Assembly: GCF_003814705.1 (NCBI RefSeq)
Contig: NZ_RKRA01000001.1
Span: 3,540,776 to 3,604,775 of the forward strand
Reading direction: 5' to 3'
DNA from: Georgenia muralis
Lineage (GTDB): Bacteria; Actinomycetota; Actinomycetes; Actinomycetales; Actinomycetaceae
Length of the DNA stretch: 64,000 bases
Position 1 is the stretch's first letter. The number at the start of each line of letters is the position of its first letter. Made by a program: the position numbers and the translations under genes. The notes below the pieces were generated by a model. The model did not search any database. It saw only the letters and a list, made by a program, of their open reading frames with translations, and was not told the DNA's origin. This document shows, piece after piece, positions 60,430-64,000 of the stretch.

Positions 60430-60903
60430 ATGCCCGGACTGCTCCGCATGGTGCGCCGTGGTGCCGTCACCGTCGTCGGCGCCACGGTCCTCGTGGCGGG
60501 GCTGCTCATGCTGGTGCTCCCCGGCCCGGGCCTGCTCGGCACGGCCGCCGGCCTGGCCATCCTCGCCACGGAGTACGCCTGGGCCCGCAAGCACGTCCAC
60601 CACGTGCGCCGGCGCGCCCACGACGTCACGGCGCTCGCGGGGGCGAGCCCGCTCAACACCGCCGTCGCGATCGGCTTCGGCGCGGTGCTGCTCGCGGTGG
60701 GCACCGTCGCGGTCGTCGCGCCCGACCTCATCCCCTTCGCGGGCGTCGGGGTGGGCGTCGGGCTCCTCCTCAGCGGCACCGCGATCGTCGTGGGCACCGT
60801 CGTCGGCTACCGCGAGCGTCTGCTCGCCCTGCGGCTGCGGCGCGAGGCCGAGCGGCACGGCATGACTCTCGGCGCCCCCTCGCAGCTGTCCGAGGAGCGC
60901 TGA
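60430..60903 (+). CDS. PGPGW-type (TIGR02611-like) membrane protein
   Basis: 157 residues. Two hydrophobic pairs; the first helix ends with LMLVLPGPGLLGTAAGLAILATEYAWARK, the mark of the actinobacterial PGPGW/TIGR02611 family. The second pair is about 80-125, then a basic tail. Function unknown. ATG at 60430 with weak GGAAGG upstream; GAGCCT 7 nt before the ATG may be a -10. Confidence 0.8.
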   Translation: MPGLLRMVRRGAVTVVGATVLVAGLLMLVLPGPGLLGTAAGLAILATEYAWARKHVHHVRRRAHDVTALAGASPLNTAVAIGFGAVLLAVGTVAVVAPDLIPFAGVGVGVGLLLSGTAIVVGTVVGYRERLLALRLRREAERHGMTLGAPSQLSEER

Positions 60904-60996
60904 CCCGCTCGGGGCCCTAGGCCTCTGGCGCCCGCAGCGGCCCGCCGGGCACGCTGGACCCAGGCCCGTCGGCGCGACCGGGCCGGGGAGGGAGAG

Positions 60997-63586
<2,590 letters not shown>

Positions 63587-64000
63587 ACGCCGGCTCGTCG
63601 GGATCGGCGGCCGCGAACAGCGTCATCGACGACCGGAGCTTGACCGCGTCGATCCCGCCGAGCAGCTCCTGCGCCGTGGGGGCGGGGCTCGCCGCGACGG
63701 TCCGCGCGCACTGGACGAGACGGGGCCCCAGGACCGGGTGCCGCAGGTAGGCCCGGGCCTCGGCCGCGGAGGTGATGGCGAACCGCCGCGCCGTCTCGCT
63801 GCGGCCCAGCCCGGCGACCTGCGGGAAGACGAACCACATCCAGTGCCCCGTCTTGCGTCCGCGGCCCAGCTCGGCCAGAGCGGCGTCGTAGGTGCCGTCC
63901 TGGGCCCGGACGAACCTCTCGAGGTCGTGCTCGTCGGTCATGGCTCCCCTGTCGTGGTGTCCTTCGGTAGGGATGTCCCCAGCGTGGAGCGCAGGACCTC

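Overview
The window is very GC-rich DNA from an actinobacterium. GTG starts, leaderless-looking promoters, a Gram-positive type bcc-aa3 respiratory chain, an RNase H/phosphatase fusion and a FASII operon behind a PucR-type activator all point that way. The gene set suggests Micrococcales (for example Georgenia- or Cellulomonas-like), but genus is not certain. From memory, much of the order follows the conserved block running from qcrA/ctaC to aceE-fabD in Mycobacterium and Streptomyces, so most of the window is core chromosome and not an accessory island.

Layout. 0-8.8 kb: end of qcrA, qcrB, sodA, and on the minus strand ctaC-ctaD-ctaF (aa3 oxidase), a double-FKBP lipoprotein and an ErpA-type Fe-S carrier. 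8.8-16.5 kb: glycerate kinase and M20 dipeptidase (minus), DUF3043 protein, aldo/keto reductase, pyrD with two small membrane proteins (minus), and pepA. 16.7-27.9 kb: lpdA and a two-lipoyl E2 (sucB/dlaT), a protein-kinase-like membrane protein lacking the catalytic lysine, an MMPL transporter with a divergent MarR regulator, lipB-lipA, a PHP phosphoesterase and a DUF4191 membrane protein. 28-37 kb: an RDD gene, an intact ISL3-family insertion sequence, glnA, a STAS/DUF6098 gene pair, then glnE and glnA2 (minus). 37-43.5 kb: nadE, panB, a small SPOR-like protein (minus), map, ppgK, an MBL-fold hydrolase, PspC and a small secreted protein. 43.5-48.6 kb: rnpB (minus), yaaA, and the minus-strand group DUF3052, tRNA-Val, Nif3-like, coiled-coil protein and RNase H/phosphatase. 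48.9-60.3 kb: aceE, aspA (minus), a conserved hypothetical (minus), fasR-like regulator, fabD-fabH-acpP-fabF, DUF3145 and def (minus). 60.4-64 kb: a PGPGW membrane protein, a frameshifted P-type ATPase and a DUF1810 protein.

How it fits together. lpdA, the E2 and aceE supply subunits of 2-oxoacid dehydrogenase complexes. LipB and LipA lipoylate the E2. glnA, glnE and glnA2 form the glutamine synthetase module, with a candidate GlnR box array upstream of glnA. The fab operon makes fatty acids, and one 17-bp motif occurs both before the regulator and before fabD.

I found no convincing new defence or biosynthetic system, CRISPR array or prophage. The most useful novel observations are regulatory or evolutionary. 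At least fourteen genes have a TAnnnT hexamer 6-8 nt before a GTG/ATG start, including two back-to-back pairs in 41- and 44-bp gaps. The ISL3 copy has a perfect 8-bp target duplication that carries the predicted -10 of the RDD gene. Several proteins have lost signature residues: a kinase-like protein, a STAS protein and a zinc-ribbon protein. In-frame tandem DNA repeats occur in two membrane-protein genes.
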